The notes beneath the pieces were generated by a model, which saw only the letters and a list, made by a program, of their open reading frames with translations, did no database searches and was not told where the DNA came from. A DNA stretch of 64,000 bases from Verrucomicrobiia bacterium. GTDB lineage: Bacteria > Verrucomicrobiota > Verrucomicrobiia > JABWAM01. Within the stretch, counting starts at the first letter, position 1. Each line of letters begins with the position of its first letter. Positions 39,181 to 48,151 of this stretch are shown here, one piece after another. The stretch is from NCBI GenBank assembly GCA_028687435.1, contig JAQUAF010000008.1, forward strand, positions 1-64,000. Reading direction: 5' to 3'. The position numbers and the translations under genes were made by a program.

Positions 39181-41013
39181 TCAACTATGCCTTAGGTCAC
39201 GGGCAAGGTCAAGCAACTGTTGCTGGAGTTCCTGCAACTCTTTAAGAAACTGAAGACGCTCCGCCTCGGAAAGATTGGGGTTTTGAAGATTTTTTGATTT
39301 TTTTTCACATTGACTTTCAACAAAAATTCGATGCGCCGACGTTACCGCATCTTGCAATCCCATGGCAAGAGATCGTTGATCCTCCGGCATGGAACGAATC
39401 AAAAGACTGGAAATCTGTTCCTTTTCAGCATCGTCAAGTTCCAAATCCAGCGCATCCCAACCGGGTTTCCATGAATTGTTCCGGGCTCGTTGCAGCACGT
39501 GAAACAAAATCCGGCGCAAGGAATAATCCACAAACCATTCCTCCTCAATGCTGCCCGCCAGCATCCGGGCCGCGCCAGCATCCGTCAGGGCAAGGCGCAA
39601 AAGATAATCACCGGCGCTGAAAACCGCATTGTCTGTGTCCTGCCCCCCCCCCGTCGCACGAATGCTCCCGCCGCCCCCCTCCTCGCGACGCCGGACTGCG
39701 CGCCCCATTCTGGCCACCTCGGCGGTCATGGCGGCGGCATCCATCTTGAGAATATCCGCCACATTCTGGATGAATCGCAGTCTCTCCGGCATGTTTTCCA
39801 CCCGGTTGAGCAACGGCGCCATCTCCATCACCACCCGGCGGTGATTGCGGGCCTCCTTCATGTCGAGGTTTTGAGCCAGGACAGACGCCTTGTACTCGAA
39901 AACGTCCGTGGCTTGATCGAGCAATTCGCGCATTTTTTCCGCGCCATGGCGGCGGATGAAACTGTCGGGATCCTCCCCCTCGGGCATGCGGGCGGCCCGG
40001 ACGGTCAACCCCGTGGCAATCAGGATTTCCGCATTTCGCCACGTGGCCTTCTGTCCGGCCTCATCCGCGTCAAAGCAAAGAATGACCTTTTCCACATAAC
40101 GGTTGAGAAGCCGCGCCTGATCCTCGGTAAAGGCCGTCCCTTGGGGCGCCACCCCATTGTGAATGCCGGACTCGAAACATCGCATCCAGTCAAGCTGTCC
40201 TTCCAACAACACGGCTGTCTTGGTTTCCATCAACGCCCTCTTGCTCCGGTCAAGACCGAAAAGCACGCGTCCTTTTTTGAAAAGGACGGTCTCGGGCGAA
40301 TTGACGTATTTGGCTTCCTTGGCGTCGGACTTCAAAATCCGCGCGCTGAAAGCCACCACCCTTCCCTGTTCGTCGGCAATGGGAATCATCAACCGGTCGC
40401 GAAACCGGTCATAGAATCCGCCTTTTTCGCCTTTGATGATGAGCCCGGCCTCCTCCAAAAGGGCCTGTTCGATCTTTTGTTCGGCGGCCCATTGGATCAA
40501 TCCGTCCCACATGGGCGGGGAATAACCCAGACGATGGGCGCGCGCCACATCGGCGTTGAATCCTCTTTGGCGAAGATACTGCCGGGCGGCGTCCGCCTGG
40601 CGGGAACGCAACAGGTTCAGGTGATACCAATCAGCCGCCTTGTTCATCACATCGAAAAGCTGTTCCCTCCTGCCCGCGTCAGCCCCGCCCCCGCCCCATT
40701 TCACCTGTTCGGGAAGGGTGATGTGCGCCCGCTCGGCCAGCCGGCGCAAAGCATCGGGAAAAGTCGCATTTTCCCGCATCATCACAAACCGGAAAACATC
40801 CCCCCCCGCGCCGCAACCGAAACAATGGAACGTCTGCCGCTGCTGGCTGGCGGTGAAGGAGGGGGTCTTTTCCTTGTGAAACGGACACAACGCCTTGTGC
40901 GCGGCGCCCGCCTTCTTCATGGGCACATTCAACCATTGAATGACATCCACGATGTCATTCGCCGCCCGGATCTGCTCCACCAGATCGTGTCCCAGTATGC
41001 CTTCGCCTTTCAC
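39181..41013 (-). CDS. dnaG: DNA primase DnaG
   Basis: The 610-residue primase makes RNA primers at the replication fork. The CHC2 zinc finger is complete (C43, H46, C64, C67), followed by the catalytic core ([22 protein letters not shown]) and the TOPRIM domain with [13 protein letters not shown] and [12 protein letters not shown] (metal-binding acidic residues). The C-terminal 150 residues are the helical helicase-binding region. The usual EGYMD reads EGQLD, a tolerated variant. It is immediately upstream of rpoD. Confidence 0.96.
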   Translation of the reverse strand: MKGEGILGHDLVEQIRAANDIVDVIQWLNVPMKKAGAAHKALCPFHKEKTPSFTASQQRQTFHCFGCGAGGDVFRFVMMRENATFPDALRRLAERAHITLPEQVKWGGGGADAGRREQLFDVMNKAADWYHLNLLRSRQADAARQYLRQRGFNADVARAHRLGYSPPMWDGLIQWAAEQKIEQALLEEAGLIIKGEKGGFYDRFRDRLMIPIADEQGRVVAFSARILKSDAKEAKYVNSPETVLFKKGRVLFGLDRSKRALMETKTAVLLEGQLDWMRCFESGIHNGVAPQGTAFTEDQARLLNRYVEKVILCFDADEAGQKATWRNAEILIATGLTVRAARMPEGEDPDSFIRRHGAEKMRELLDQATDVFEYKASVLAQNLDMKEARNHRRVVMEMAPLLNRVENMPERLRFIQNVADILKMDAAAMTAEVARMGRAVRRREEGGGGSIRATGGGQDTDNAVFSAGDYLLRLALTDAGAARMLAGSIEEEWFVDYSLRRILFHVLQRARNNSWKPGWDALDLELDDAEKEQISSLLIRSMPEDQRSLAMGLQDAVTSAHRIFVESQCEKKSKNLQNPNLSEAERLQFLKELQELQQQLLDLARDLRHS

Positions 41014-41155
41014 GGTTCTCCCATGTCAGATCGCAGCCCTTAACACAACCCAAATCCCGGCATGGGCGGCAATCCAGAACCTGCAGAATCGAGATTCCTG
41101 ATTCCTGGGAACAACGGAAAAAGGGTTGCACTGATATTTAACTCGGGGCAAATTG

Positions 41156-41187
41156 TCCTCTCCCTTTCCCCTTTCCCCTTTCCCCTT
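41156..41187 (+). repeat. 32-nt all-pyrimidine tract
   Basis: An uninterrupted run of C and T made of repeated CCCCTTT units lies 19 bases upstream of the SMR start codon. It may form triplex DNA or be a phase-variable tract; no promoter is obvious next to it. Confidence 0.5.
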
Positions 41188-41206
41188 AAACCTGTCATCA
41201 TTCCAT

Positions 41207-41536
41207 ATGGCTTATCTCTATCTGTTCATTGCAATCGTGGCGGAGGTGATCGCAACCAGTTCGCTGAAGGCGTCGGAAGGCTTTACCAAATGGATCCCCG
41301 GCGTTGTGGTCGTCATCGGCTACGGCGTGTCGTTCTACTTCCTCAGTCTGGTTCTCAAATCCATTCCCGTCGGCATCGCCTACGCCATCTGGTCGGGCGT
41401 GGGCATCCTCCTGATCTCCATCGTGGGAATCACCCTTTTCAAACAAACCCTCGACCTCCCGGCCATCGCCGGCATGAGCCTCATCCTCATCGGCGTCGCC
41501 ATCATCAACCTGTTCTCCAAATCCGTAAGCCATTAA
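41207..41536 (+). CDS. emrE: SMR-family multidrug exporter
   Basis: The 109-residue protein has four membrane helices and is close to EmrE/QacE: LFIAIVAEVIATSSLKASEGFT contains the essential membrane Glu, and IPVGIAYAIWSGVGILLISIVG and LDLPAIAGMSLILIGVAIINL match the family. Members export lipophilic cations by proton exchange as antiparallel dimers. The ATG at 41207 is chosen because the EmrE-like sequence begins there. No guanidine riboswitch is recognised upstream, arguing against the Gdx/SugE subtype. Confidence 0.92.
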   Translation: MAYLYLFIAIVAEVIATSSLKASEGFTKWIPGVVVVIGYGVSFYFLSLVLKSIPVGIAYAIWSGVGILLISIVGITLFKQTLDLPAIAGMSLILIGVAIINLFSKSVSH

Positions 41537-42001
41537 ATTAAGTCCCGCCCAAGGCGGAACGGCTTGACGCTCGATGCCCGATCCGCCTTCGCTCTGCGAG
41601 CTTGCGCCTTCGCCAAAGCTTCGGCGTCACAAGCTGGCGAGACAAGTGCACGACGCAGAAAACCAGCAAGGCAGTGCGGGAGCCCCGCCCTCCATTTATT
41701 TCGCGACAAATGGAGGGCGGGGCTCCTGCACCGCCTTTTTCGCCAAACTTTGAATTTCCTAAACATTAAATTAAATCTGCCTGCGGCGGACAACTTTTCG
41801 ACAGGATTAACAGAATTTACAGGATTGTTCGGCCATGCGGTCGGACATGGTCTTGCATAAAAATCCTGTCAATCCTGTTAATCCTGTCAAAAAATCTTTT
41901 TGCCATGCAATCTCAACTTTGTTTTCATCCTAAAACATTGAATTTCGCCGTTGCGGCGGATTCCCGCGATAAAATCTAAAATCACCAATCCAAAATCCAA
42001 C
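41537..42001. repeat. 465-bp intergenic repeat cluster
   Basis: The gap contains a 70-bp block (41580-41649) identical to 60439-60508, a perfect 19-bp palindrome, an AACATTAAATTAAATCTGCC block related to 2090 and 25020, and inverted copies of the AATCCTGT repeat (41803-41827 against 41868-41895). No gene is seen. Confidence 0.7.
41679..41726. repeat. perfect 19-bp palindrome
   Basis: GGAGCCCCGCCCTCCATTT (41679-41697) pairs perfectly with 41708-41726 around a 10-base loop, with partial pairing beyond. There is no T-run, so it is more likely a repeat element than a terminator. Confidence 0.75.
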
Positions 42002-42793
42002 ATGCTTTTTCCCCCGCTCCTCCGTCTCTTGATCGTCTGTTCGTCCACTTTGCTGGCTGCCGGCTGCGCCTCGGTGACCGTTCAACGCACCAAGGAGGTC
42101 GAAAAAGTTGCGCCGTTTTCAACGCCCAAAATCATTCGCGTGGTTGATTTTGACACAACCGGCGCGAAATTTTACGTGGACCGGCGGGGCGGCGAACTCA
42201 AGCGGTTCAAAACCAAAACCGCCAAGGCCCTGACCGCCTTCATTCTTGCGCAAATGAGGAAAAATCTCGTCACCCCCGCCCAGGAATGCCAGTCCCCCGA
42301 CAAAGTCTGCAACGGATGGCTGGTGCGCGGCCGTCTCATCAGGGTCATCCAAGGCAGCCGCGCCTTGCGGACCGTGGTGGGCTGCGGCGCCGGACGCACC
42401 ACGCTGGAAACCGAGGTATGCGTCTATAACCTCTCGCGCTCCCTCACCGAACCTTTCCTGAAATTTCAAACCACCGGCACCAGCGGCTCCCATCCCGGCG
42501 CCCTTGTTTCCCCCGGCGGCGTGGTGGAGGCCGCAGCCACCGCGGGCCTTCAGAGCCTGGGCGGCCTTACCGACGACTGCAAACGCACCGCCAAGGTAAT
42601 CACCGAAAAAATCGCCGCCTACATGCGCGACCAGCCTTGGTTCGAACCCGAGAAATTCATCCGCCCCAACGTGGACGAACCAGCCCAGCCGGACCAGCCC
42701 GCCCAAGTCGAACCGCCTCCCGCCGCCCCGAAAAAATCCGCCAAGCCAAACCAGAAACGCGCCAAGAGCAAAAAACAAAAATCCACCAAATAA
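42002..42793 (+). CDS. DUF4410-like lipoprotein
   Basis: The 263-residue protein has a lipoprotein signal with lipobox LLAAGC (Cys22), then a domain that resembles the DUF4410 family (KIIRVVDFDTTGAKFYVD, GWLVRGRLIRVIQGSRALRTVVGCGAGRTTLETEVCVYN, PGALVSPGGVVEAAATAGLQSL). The C-terminal 40 residues are Pro/Lys-rich, perhaps reaching peptidoglycan. It should sit in the outer or inner membrane facing the periplasm. No neighbour hints at its partner; both flanks are repeat DNA. Confidence 0.75.
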   Translation: MLFPPLLRLLIVCSSTLLAAGCASVTVQRTKEVEKVAPFSTPKIIRVVDFDTTGAKFYVDRRGGELKRFKTKTAKALTAFILAQMRKNLVTPAQECQSPDKVCNGWLVRGRLIRVIQGSRALRTVVGCGAGRTTLETEVCVYNLSRSLTEPFLKFQTTGTSGSHPGALVSPGGVVEAAATAGLQSLGGLTDDCKRTAKVITEKIAAYMRDQPWFEPEKFIRPNVDEPAQPDQPAQVEPPPAAPKKSAKPNQKRAKSKKQKSTK

Positions 42794-42908
42794 CCGGAAA
42801 ACAAGTTGGATTTTGGATTTTTTAATTAAGTCAACCCCAAGGCCCGGCAACTGTTCGATCCGCCTTCGCCCAAGCGCTTCGGCGAGACAAGCGCACGATA
42901 CAAAAACG

Positions 42909-43342
42909 ACTGGATTCCCGCTTTCGCGGGAATGACGCGGGTGAATTGGGACGCCGAAAAATCGGGATATTGAAAATGACATGCCCCCCTTCCGTCATTC
43001 CTGCGGATGCGGGAATCCAGAGACTGTCGCATTTTTTTCATCCGGCAACCATTGAAATTCCTGAACATTCAATTATTAAAACATGGTCGAATAATTATTC
43101 GATTATGTTCGACAAACTGCCAACGAGGAAAATCACTCCTTGAACCATCCCACCCTGCCCGTGTCGAGGTCATAAATGGCCGTCACGACGCGGACATTCT
43201 TTGCCAGATCGCCAAAACTGGCTTCGCGGCGGATCATGGCCGCCACCTAGCGGGCGTTTTCCTCGATCGTGTTGCCGAGCGCATCGCCTGGTTTTTCCAT
43301 GGCCGCCTGGACGGCGGGCTGGATGTCGCGCACCAGCGAATT
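42909..43342. repeat. 433-bp duplicated segment (copy 1)
   Basis: The segment is duplicated at 46716-47148 with few substitutions and one single-base indel. It spans a REP-like palindrome (GGATTCCCGC...GCGGGAAT), the TTGAAATTCCTGAACATT motif, and the 3' end of a carbonic anhydrase gene on the minus strand. Confidence 0.85.
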
Positions 43343-43483
43343 CACATGCCCGGGCGCCTTGGCGCCGGCAAGGGCATCGTCCGGACCGACCGGTTTGACC
43401 GGCCCGGAGGCAAACAAAAAAGCTTCGACGACAAGGAATGAGACGACACCCCAAAAAGCTTTAACCTTGAAACAAGGTTTCAT
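43138..43483 (-). pseudogene. beta-carbonic anhydrase remnant (internal deletion, stop)
   Basis: The frame opens with an export signal (MKPCFKVKAFWGVVSFLVVE) and PVGPDDALA, then jumps directly to GAKAPGHVNSLVRDIQPAVQ, a C-terminal block of periplasmic beta-carbonic anhydrases. About 100 residues carrying the zinc ligands (CxDxR and HxxC) are missing, consistent with deletion at an ALA-coding repeat. A TAG stop then replaces the Gln seen in the other copy (ENAR-stop-VAAM). The tail ending TGRVGWFKE remains readable after it. It cannot make active enzyme. Confidence 0.7.
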
Positions 43484-43526
43484 GATCCGAACCTGTCAGA
43501 CCAAAATGGGAAAGACAAGGGGAGAT

Positions 43527-44213
43527 TTACCCCTTTTTCAAGGCCGAGACAAAATATTTTGTGATCACCTGGGGGCGGGTTATGGCGGCGCCGACCACAA
43601 CCGCATGGGCGCCAAGGCGGATGGCCCTGCGCGCCTGTTCCGGGATCCTGATCCCCCCCTCCATGATCACCGGCGTTTTCAGTTTCCGCACCATGCGCCG
43701 CAACAGGTCAAAATCAGGGATTTTCCTGGAACGGGTGCCGGCTGTGTAACCCGACAGGGTGGTTGCGATCAGGTCTGCGCCAAAAGCCCCGGCCTCCATC
43801 GCCTCGTCAAAATTGGAAATGTCCGCCATCACGGGAACTTTCAACTCCCTTTTGATTGCGGCGATCAATTCCCCGATGGAAAGATGTCCGCGCCGCGAAC
43901 GCGGGGTGGCGTCAAGGGCGACGATATCCGCCCCGGCCCGCACAATTTCCCTTGCCTCCTTGAGGGTTGGCGTGATGAAAACCTCATAACCCGGCGTAAA
44001 AATTTTATATATTCCGATGATGGGGACCTTTACTTCCTTGCGGATGGCGCGGATATCCTTGGGTCCGTTCGCCCTGATGCCCGCCGCGCCTCCCATCACG
44101 GCGGCGCGAGCCATTGCCTTCATGTGCGACGAACCATGCAGGGGTTCCTCCTCCAATGCCTGGCAGGACACCACCAGGCCTCCTTTGATAACGTTAATAA
44201 CTGATTTCCTCAT
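43527..44213 (-). CDS. nanE: N-acetylmannosamine-6-phosphate 2-epimerase
   Basis: The 228-residue TIM-barrel enzyme converts ManNAc-6-phosphate to GlcNAc-6-phosphate in sialic acid catabolism. The family blocks are present: GGLVVSCQALEEEPLHGSSHM, AAVMGGAAGIRANG, PIIGIYKIF (catalytic Lys), GADLIATTLSGYTAGT, and TPVIMEGGIRIPEQARRAI (catalytic Glu). Length is normal. It lies 12 bases downstream of the DUF4127 gene, so likely in one operon. No nanA or nanK is in the window. Confidence 0.93.
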   Translation of the reverse strand: MRKSVINVIKGGLVVSCQALEEEPLHGSSHMKAMARAAVMGGAAGIRANGPKDIRAIRKEVKVPIIGIYKIFTPGYEVFITPTLKEAREIVRAGADIVALDATPRSRRGHLSIGELIAAIKRELKVPVMADISNFDEAMEAGAFGADLIATTLSGYTAGTRSRKIPDFDLLRRMVRKLKTPVIMEGGIRIPEQARRAIRLGAHAVVVGAAITRPQVITKYFVSALKKG

Positions 44214-44225
44214 TTTCGTTGATCT

Positions 44226-45749
44226 TCAATCCCCCGCATTTCCTCCCACGTTTACATTCAAGGTGGAAACTCTGGTCCGGGGCAGTTCGATTTCGATATC
44301 GCCGCTGTCCCATCCCGGAAAATGCCTTTTAACCAACCGCTCCATTTCCGGCTTCATTTCCTTTTTGATCCTTTTCTCCACCACGCTTTTAAAACCTCCG
44401 AGGTCCCACGGTTGAACCCCCAGTTCCTTTCGCGCCCATCTGATGACGCCTGCGCGGACTTTTCCCTGATACAGCCAGTCATTGATCAGTCGCGTCAGGA
44501 GAAAACGCTCCTTCTCCCTCTTCATCCGTCCGGCTCCGGCGCCGTTGCGCCGTCCCGCGAATTGGACGCAAAGCTGGGCGATAGCCGTTCCCACCGTGTT
44601 TGCCGCCGTGTTCCAGCCGGCATAACCGGCCAGTTTCTTCAAATCGATGTTTTTTTCAAGCAGGGACATCAATTCGTCGTCGCCGCCGTTCACGTAAAAA
44701 ACGTCCGCAAGCGCGACATTTTTGGACCGTCCAAGATGCCATTGGATTGCCGCGACGAACGGTCCGGCATTCCGGTTCGACATCCATTCGCTGTCGTCGC
44801 GCAGCAACAATTCGCCCTGCTCATCCTCCGGGCAGTTGATCATCAGCGTCCCATTGGCGTCTTCCGGCGTTTCAACCGCCGTCCCGCCCGCAACAAACAC
44901 ATGGTTTCTGACATTGTCGCCCAGACATCTGTCTTCGTATTTGCATTGGGTCATCGGTCCGCGCGCGGATGAGTATTGGATGAAGATCCGGGGGGAGACG
45001 CCGCACGCGAAATTTGCGTGCCGCGCCAGAAGGAGATGAATGGATTCATCCAAGCCGGTGATCACGCCCGTCCGTTCTTGAAAATCACGCAAATGGCGCG
45101 CCAGCCTCTTTTGTTCGATGAGATGCAGCCCGGTCCGCGGCACGTCATTCTGCGCGAACAGCAAATAATCAAGAAGATCGCCTTCGACCAGCCTGAGCAG
45201 GGACTCGTTGACGCGGGCATGGCTTTCGCGAATTTCCAGAAATTCCGACAAGACCTTCGCGGGGATTGATTTTCGAATGGATTTCAAGCGCCGCGCATTT
45301 TTTTTGTCATCCACGCCGCACAACTCAAAATGATCAAACAGATCTTTCGCGGTTTTTTCCCCGATCCCGCGGCCGATGAGACTGTGAACGGATATCCCAT
45401 GGATGATTTTAAAGCCATAAATCCGGCAGGCGGGATTCTTTTTCCTGATTTTTCCAAGGATATTCAGTCTGATCAAGACATCCCGTTCGTCGATGATCCT
45501 GTAAGTCCCCCGGATGCAGCCCCCGTAAAGAAACAAATCCAGCGGGAGAATGACGCAGTCCACCCGGGCGCACACGGAAAGCAGCCATTTTTCCAGGGCG
45601 GCGGCATCCGCCCCGGACGCCATGTCGTTTCCAATGATCTTCACATCCGGCTCCAAAACCCGCCACCCGGCCATTGCACCCAAAATCCGCGGGTCGCGCC
45701 CGGTGTAATTCCGGTTGTCCATTGGAATGATTGCAATCTGGTTTTTCAT
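44226..45749 (-). CDS. DUF4127-family protein
   Basis: From the ATG at 45749 the 507-residue protein begins QIAIIPMDNRNYTGRDPRIL, matching the opening of DUF4127 proteins. Other features are DCVILPLDLFLYGGCI, YGFKIIHGISVHS, and a late block VNGGDDELMSLLEKN. No signal peptide is present, so it is cytoplasmic. DUF4127 has no established reaction; its tight linkage to nanE and the divergent AraC regulator suggests an amino-sugar role. This is inference from context. Confidence 0.82.
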   Translation of the reverse strand: MKNQIAIIPMDNRNYTGRDPRILGAMAGWRVLEPDVKIIGNDMASGADAAALEKWLLSVCARVDCVILPLDLFLYGGCIRGTYRIIDERDVLIRLNILGKIRKKNPACRIYGFKIIHGISVHSLIGRGIGEKTAKDLFDHFELCGVDDKKNARRLKSIRKSIPAKVLSEFLEIRESHARVNESLLRLVEGDLLDYLLFAQNDVPRTGLHLIEQKRLARHLRDFQERTGVITGLDESIHLLLARHANFACGVSPRIFIQYSSARGPMTQCKYEDRCLGDNVRNHVFVAGGTAVETPEDANGTLMINCPEDEQGELLLRDDSEWMSNRNAGPFVAAIQWHLGRSKNVALADVFYVNGGDDELMSLLEKNIDLKKLAGYAGWNTAANTVGTAIAQLCVQFAGRRNGAGAGRMKREKERFLLTRLINDWLYQGKVRAGVIRWARKELGVQPWDLGGFKSVVEKRIKKEMKPEMERLVKRHFPGWDSGDIEIELPRTRVSTLNVNVGGNAGD

Positions 45750-45810
45750 TTTTCCAAAACGATTCCTCGTTGAAACACACCATAATCTATGCTGAAATCC
45801 CAAAAATACC

Positions 45811-46698
45811 ATGATTAAAACCAACGGAACCCTTTGTGAAACACACATCATTGGGACACAAACCCGCGAATGGATCATCTCCCCCCGGATTTGTCCGGCT
45901 CTCACCCGGCATCATGTCGCGCTTGCGGGAATTTCCGAGGCGGCCGCCGGTTTTCGCTTTGTCCGCCTTGCCCCCGCCATGGCGCAAGCGCTGGTCTGCA
46001 TCGAGGGAAAGGGAAAGGTTTTGGTCAATGGCCGGTGGAAATGGTGCGGCCCGGGGATGGCTTATCTGACTCCACCCCGCGCCCAACACGCTTATCATGC
46101 CGTCGCGAACCATCGATGGCGCATGGCCTGGGTCATTTACCAGCCAGGCGCTGATTCGCATCCTGTTTTCCCCTTCCGGGCGCCCCTTCTTGCCCATCTC
46201 GACCCCAAACCGCTGGAATCCGCCATTTGGGGATTGTATCAGGAAACCAACGGACTGGCCGATCCGCTGGTCATGCAGCATTGGATGGAATTGATCCATG
46301 CGCATGTGGTCCGGACCGCCCATCGGACGCGCGGCGACGAACGGCTGGGCCGGCTGTGGGAATCGGTCGACGCCAACCTGGCCCATCCATGGAACAATGC
46401 CGCGCTTGCCAAAATCGCCTGCGTCAGCGCCGAACATCTGCGGCGGCTGTGCCGTCAATTTCTCGGATGCAGCCCCATGGCCCAGGTGACCTCGCGCCGG
46501 ATTCACCGCGCCGCCGGCCTGCTCATCGTCACCAACCAGAAGATCGAAACAATCGCCGGGGCGGTGGGCTATCGCAACGCCTTCGCCTTTTCCAGCGCAT
46601 TCAAACGACTGATGGGACTTTCGCCCCAGGCTTACCGGAAGAAACTAAGCCCCTCTCCCGCCACGGCGGGATGGAACGGCTTGACGCTCGATATTTGA
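45811..46698 (+). CDS. AraC-family regulator
   Basis: The 295-residue protein has an N-terminal cupin-type ligand domain (GKVLVNGRWKWCGPGMAYLTPPRAQHAYHAV) and two C-terminal AraC helix-turn-helix units (WNNAALAKIACVSAEHLRRLCRQFLG and IETIAGAVGYRNAFAFSSAFKRLMGLSPQAYRKK). It is divergent from DUF4127/nanE with 61 bases between, so it likely controls them in response to a sugar. Its last 85 codons are duplicated, in broken form, at 60161-60441. Confidence 0.9.
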   Translation: MIKTNGTLCETHIIGTQTREWIISPRICPALTRHHVALAGISEAAAGFRFVRLAPAMAQALVCIEGKGKVLVNGRWKWCGPGMAYLTPPRAQHAYHAVANHRWRMAWVIYQPGADSHPVFPFRAPLLAHLDPKPLESAIWGLYQETNGLADPLVMQHWMELIHAHVVRTAHRTRGDERLGRLWESVDANLAHPWNNAALAKIACVSAEHLRRLCRQFLGCSPMAQVTSRRIHRAAGLLIVTNQKIETIAGAVGYRNAFAFSSAFKRLMGLSPQAYRKKLSPSPATAGWNGLTLDI

Positions 46699-46715
46699 TG
46701 CTCGACGCAGAAGCA

Positions 46716-47148
46716 ACTGGATTCCCGCTTTTGCGGGAATGACGCTGGTGAATTGGGACGCCGAAAAATCGGGATATTGAAAATGACATGCCCCCCTTCC
46801 GTCATTCCCGCGGATGCGAGAATCCAGAGACTGTCGCATTTTTTTCATCCGGCAACCATTGAAATTCCTGAACATTCAATTATTAAAACATGGTCGAATA
46901 ATTATTCGATCATGTTCGACAAACTGCCAACGAGGAAATCACTCCTTGAGCCATCCCACCCTGCCCGTGTCGGGGTCATAAATGGCCGTCACGACTCGGA
47001 CTTTTTTTGCAAGATCGCCAAAACTGGCTTCGCGGCGGATCATGGCCGCCACTTGGCGGACATTTTCCTCGATCGTGTTGCCGAGCGCATCGCCTGGTTT
47101 TTCCCTGGCCGCCTGGACGACGAGCTGGATGTCGCGCATAAGCGAACT
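46716..47148. repeat. 433-bp duplicated segment (copy 2)
   Basis: This matches 42909-43342 closely. It lies directly after the AraC gene and its trailing GACGCTCGAT repeat and includes the carbonic anhydrase tail read on the minus strand. Confidence 0.85.
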
Positions 47149-47190
47149 CGCCTGACTTCGCCCGTGACGACATGCCACCTTCCTGCCGCC
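46939..47190 (-). pseudogene. beta-carbonic anhydrase C-terminal fragment
   Basis: About 68 residues (SLMRDIQLVVQAAREKPGD to TGRVGWLKE) match the C-terminus of beta-carbonic anhydrases and the copy at 43138. Here the frame has Gln where the other copy has a stop, so this copy keeps the older reading. The N-terminal two thirds, with all zinc ligands, is absent; the first 16 codons are unrelated sequence. It is a non-functional fragment. Confidence 0.7.
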
Positions 47191-47311
47191 CAAGCATTGC
47201 GTCGTCTAACAAATGCCCTCTTGCCAAAAAAGAGGTTTGCTTTATAATGGCATGCCGCAGAGACTTCAGGCCGGAAATCGCAGGTTGCTCTTAACCAAAC
47301 CCAATAGGCTT

Positions 47312-48025
47312 ATGGAAAATTCACCCCAAAATCAGACCTTTGCAAGAATTTCACCGGGAATGAAAAAGCCCTCTCCGATCGATCCAAAGCAGACAGCGCG
47401 CAAGTCTGCGTTTACACTGATAGAAATGCTTATAGTCATAGCCATCATTTCATTGCTGATGAGTCTGCTCGCTCTCGCGGTCAAAAACGCGCGCGACATG
47501 GCAAAAGGAATCACTTGCATGAATAATATCCGCCAAGGACTGCTTGCCTTGTCAATATACGCGGGCGACAATGGGGGGAGTTATCCAACCTGGCGAACCG
47601 AGGGCGGGGAATACTGGAGCACCAGGCTGATCCTGGGAAAATACCTGCCTGCAACGACATCAGGAATGCCCTCGGTGCTGGTCTGTCCGTCAGAACAACC
47701 GAAGGTGTATTTGGCAACACATCTTACATATGGTCTATGGACAGGCGACGCCCATAGCAATCCTGGAACGTTCATATCAACCAGCGATATTGAATCAAAT
47801 GGGGCGTCAACCGTTGTGCTTGCAGATAGCGCACGGTTTGAATATAATGCCACATGGACGCAATCATTTTACATCCAAAAGGAGGCGCTTGCGGAGTTGA
47901 CCGCCTCCAGCAAGACAATCCATCTTCGCCATAGGGGACGGGGCAATGTCGGATTTGGTGATGGCAGCGTCCGTTCCGCCGAACCGGCAGATCTTGAACG
48001 ACTTGGTTGGGGGTACAAGAAGTAG
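47312..48025 (+). CDS. H-X9-DG prepilin-like protein
   Basis: The 237-residue protein (start at 47312; an ATG at 47360 is also possible) has a type IV prepilin signature ARKSAFTLIEMLIVIAIISLLMSLLALAV with Glu at +5, then GITCMNNIRQGLLALSIYAGDNGGSYP. The motif H-RGRGNVGFG-DG near the C-terminus fits the H-X9-DG family. It sits between repeat DNA and three large carbohydrate-related genes, as the other prepilin does. It probably anchors at the cell surface. Confidence 0.85.
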   Translation: MENSPQNQTFARISPGMKKPSPIDPKQTARKSAFTLIEMLIVIAIISLLMSLLALAVKNARDMAKGITCMNNIRQGLLALSIYAGDNGGSYPTWRTEGGEYWSTRLILGKYLPATTSGMPSVLVCPSEQPKVYLATHLTYGLWTGDAHSNPGTFISTSDIESNGASTVVLADSARFEYNATWTQSFYIQKEALAELTASSKTIHLRHRGRGNVGFGDGSVRSAEPADLERLGWGYKK

Positions 48026-48151
48026 ACCTTGATAAGATTTTCGCCTTTCCATATTTAAAGATAACCATCAAAAATGGCGCATTGTCGAGCATGCATGCCG
48101 CAACGCCATTCGGACTGTCAGCCAATGCGTCAATGGCCAATTCAAACCTTG

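Noticed and set aside
39490-41043. 517-codon open frame antisense to dnaG
   Set aside because: dnaG has every catalytic motif on the other strand; the antisense frame has none.
41014-41206. Guanidine riboswitch before the SMR gene
   Set aside because: The conserved ykkC bases were not found, and the protein is EmrE-like rather than Gdx-like.
45771-45846. Direct repeat TGAAACACAC as AraC operator
   Set aside because: One copy lies within the AraC coding sequence and the match is only about 10 bases; coincidence is likely.
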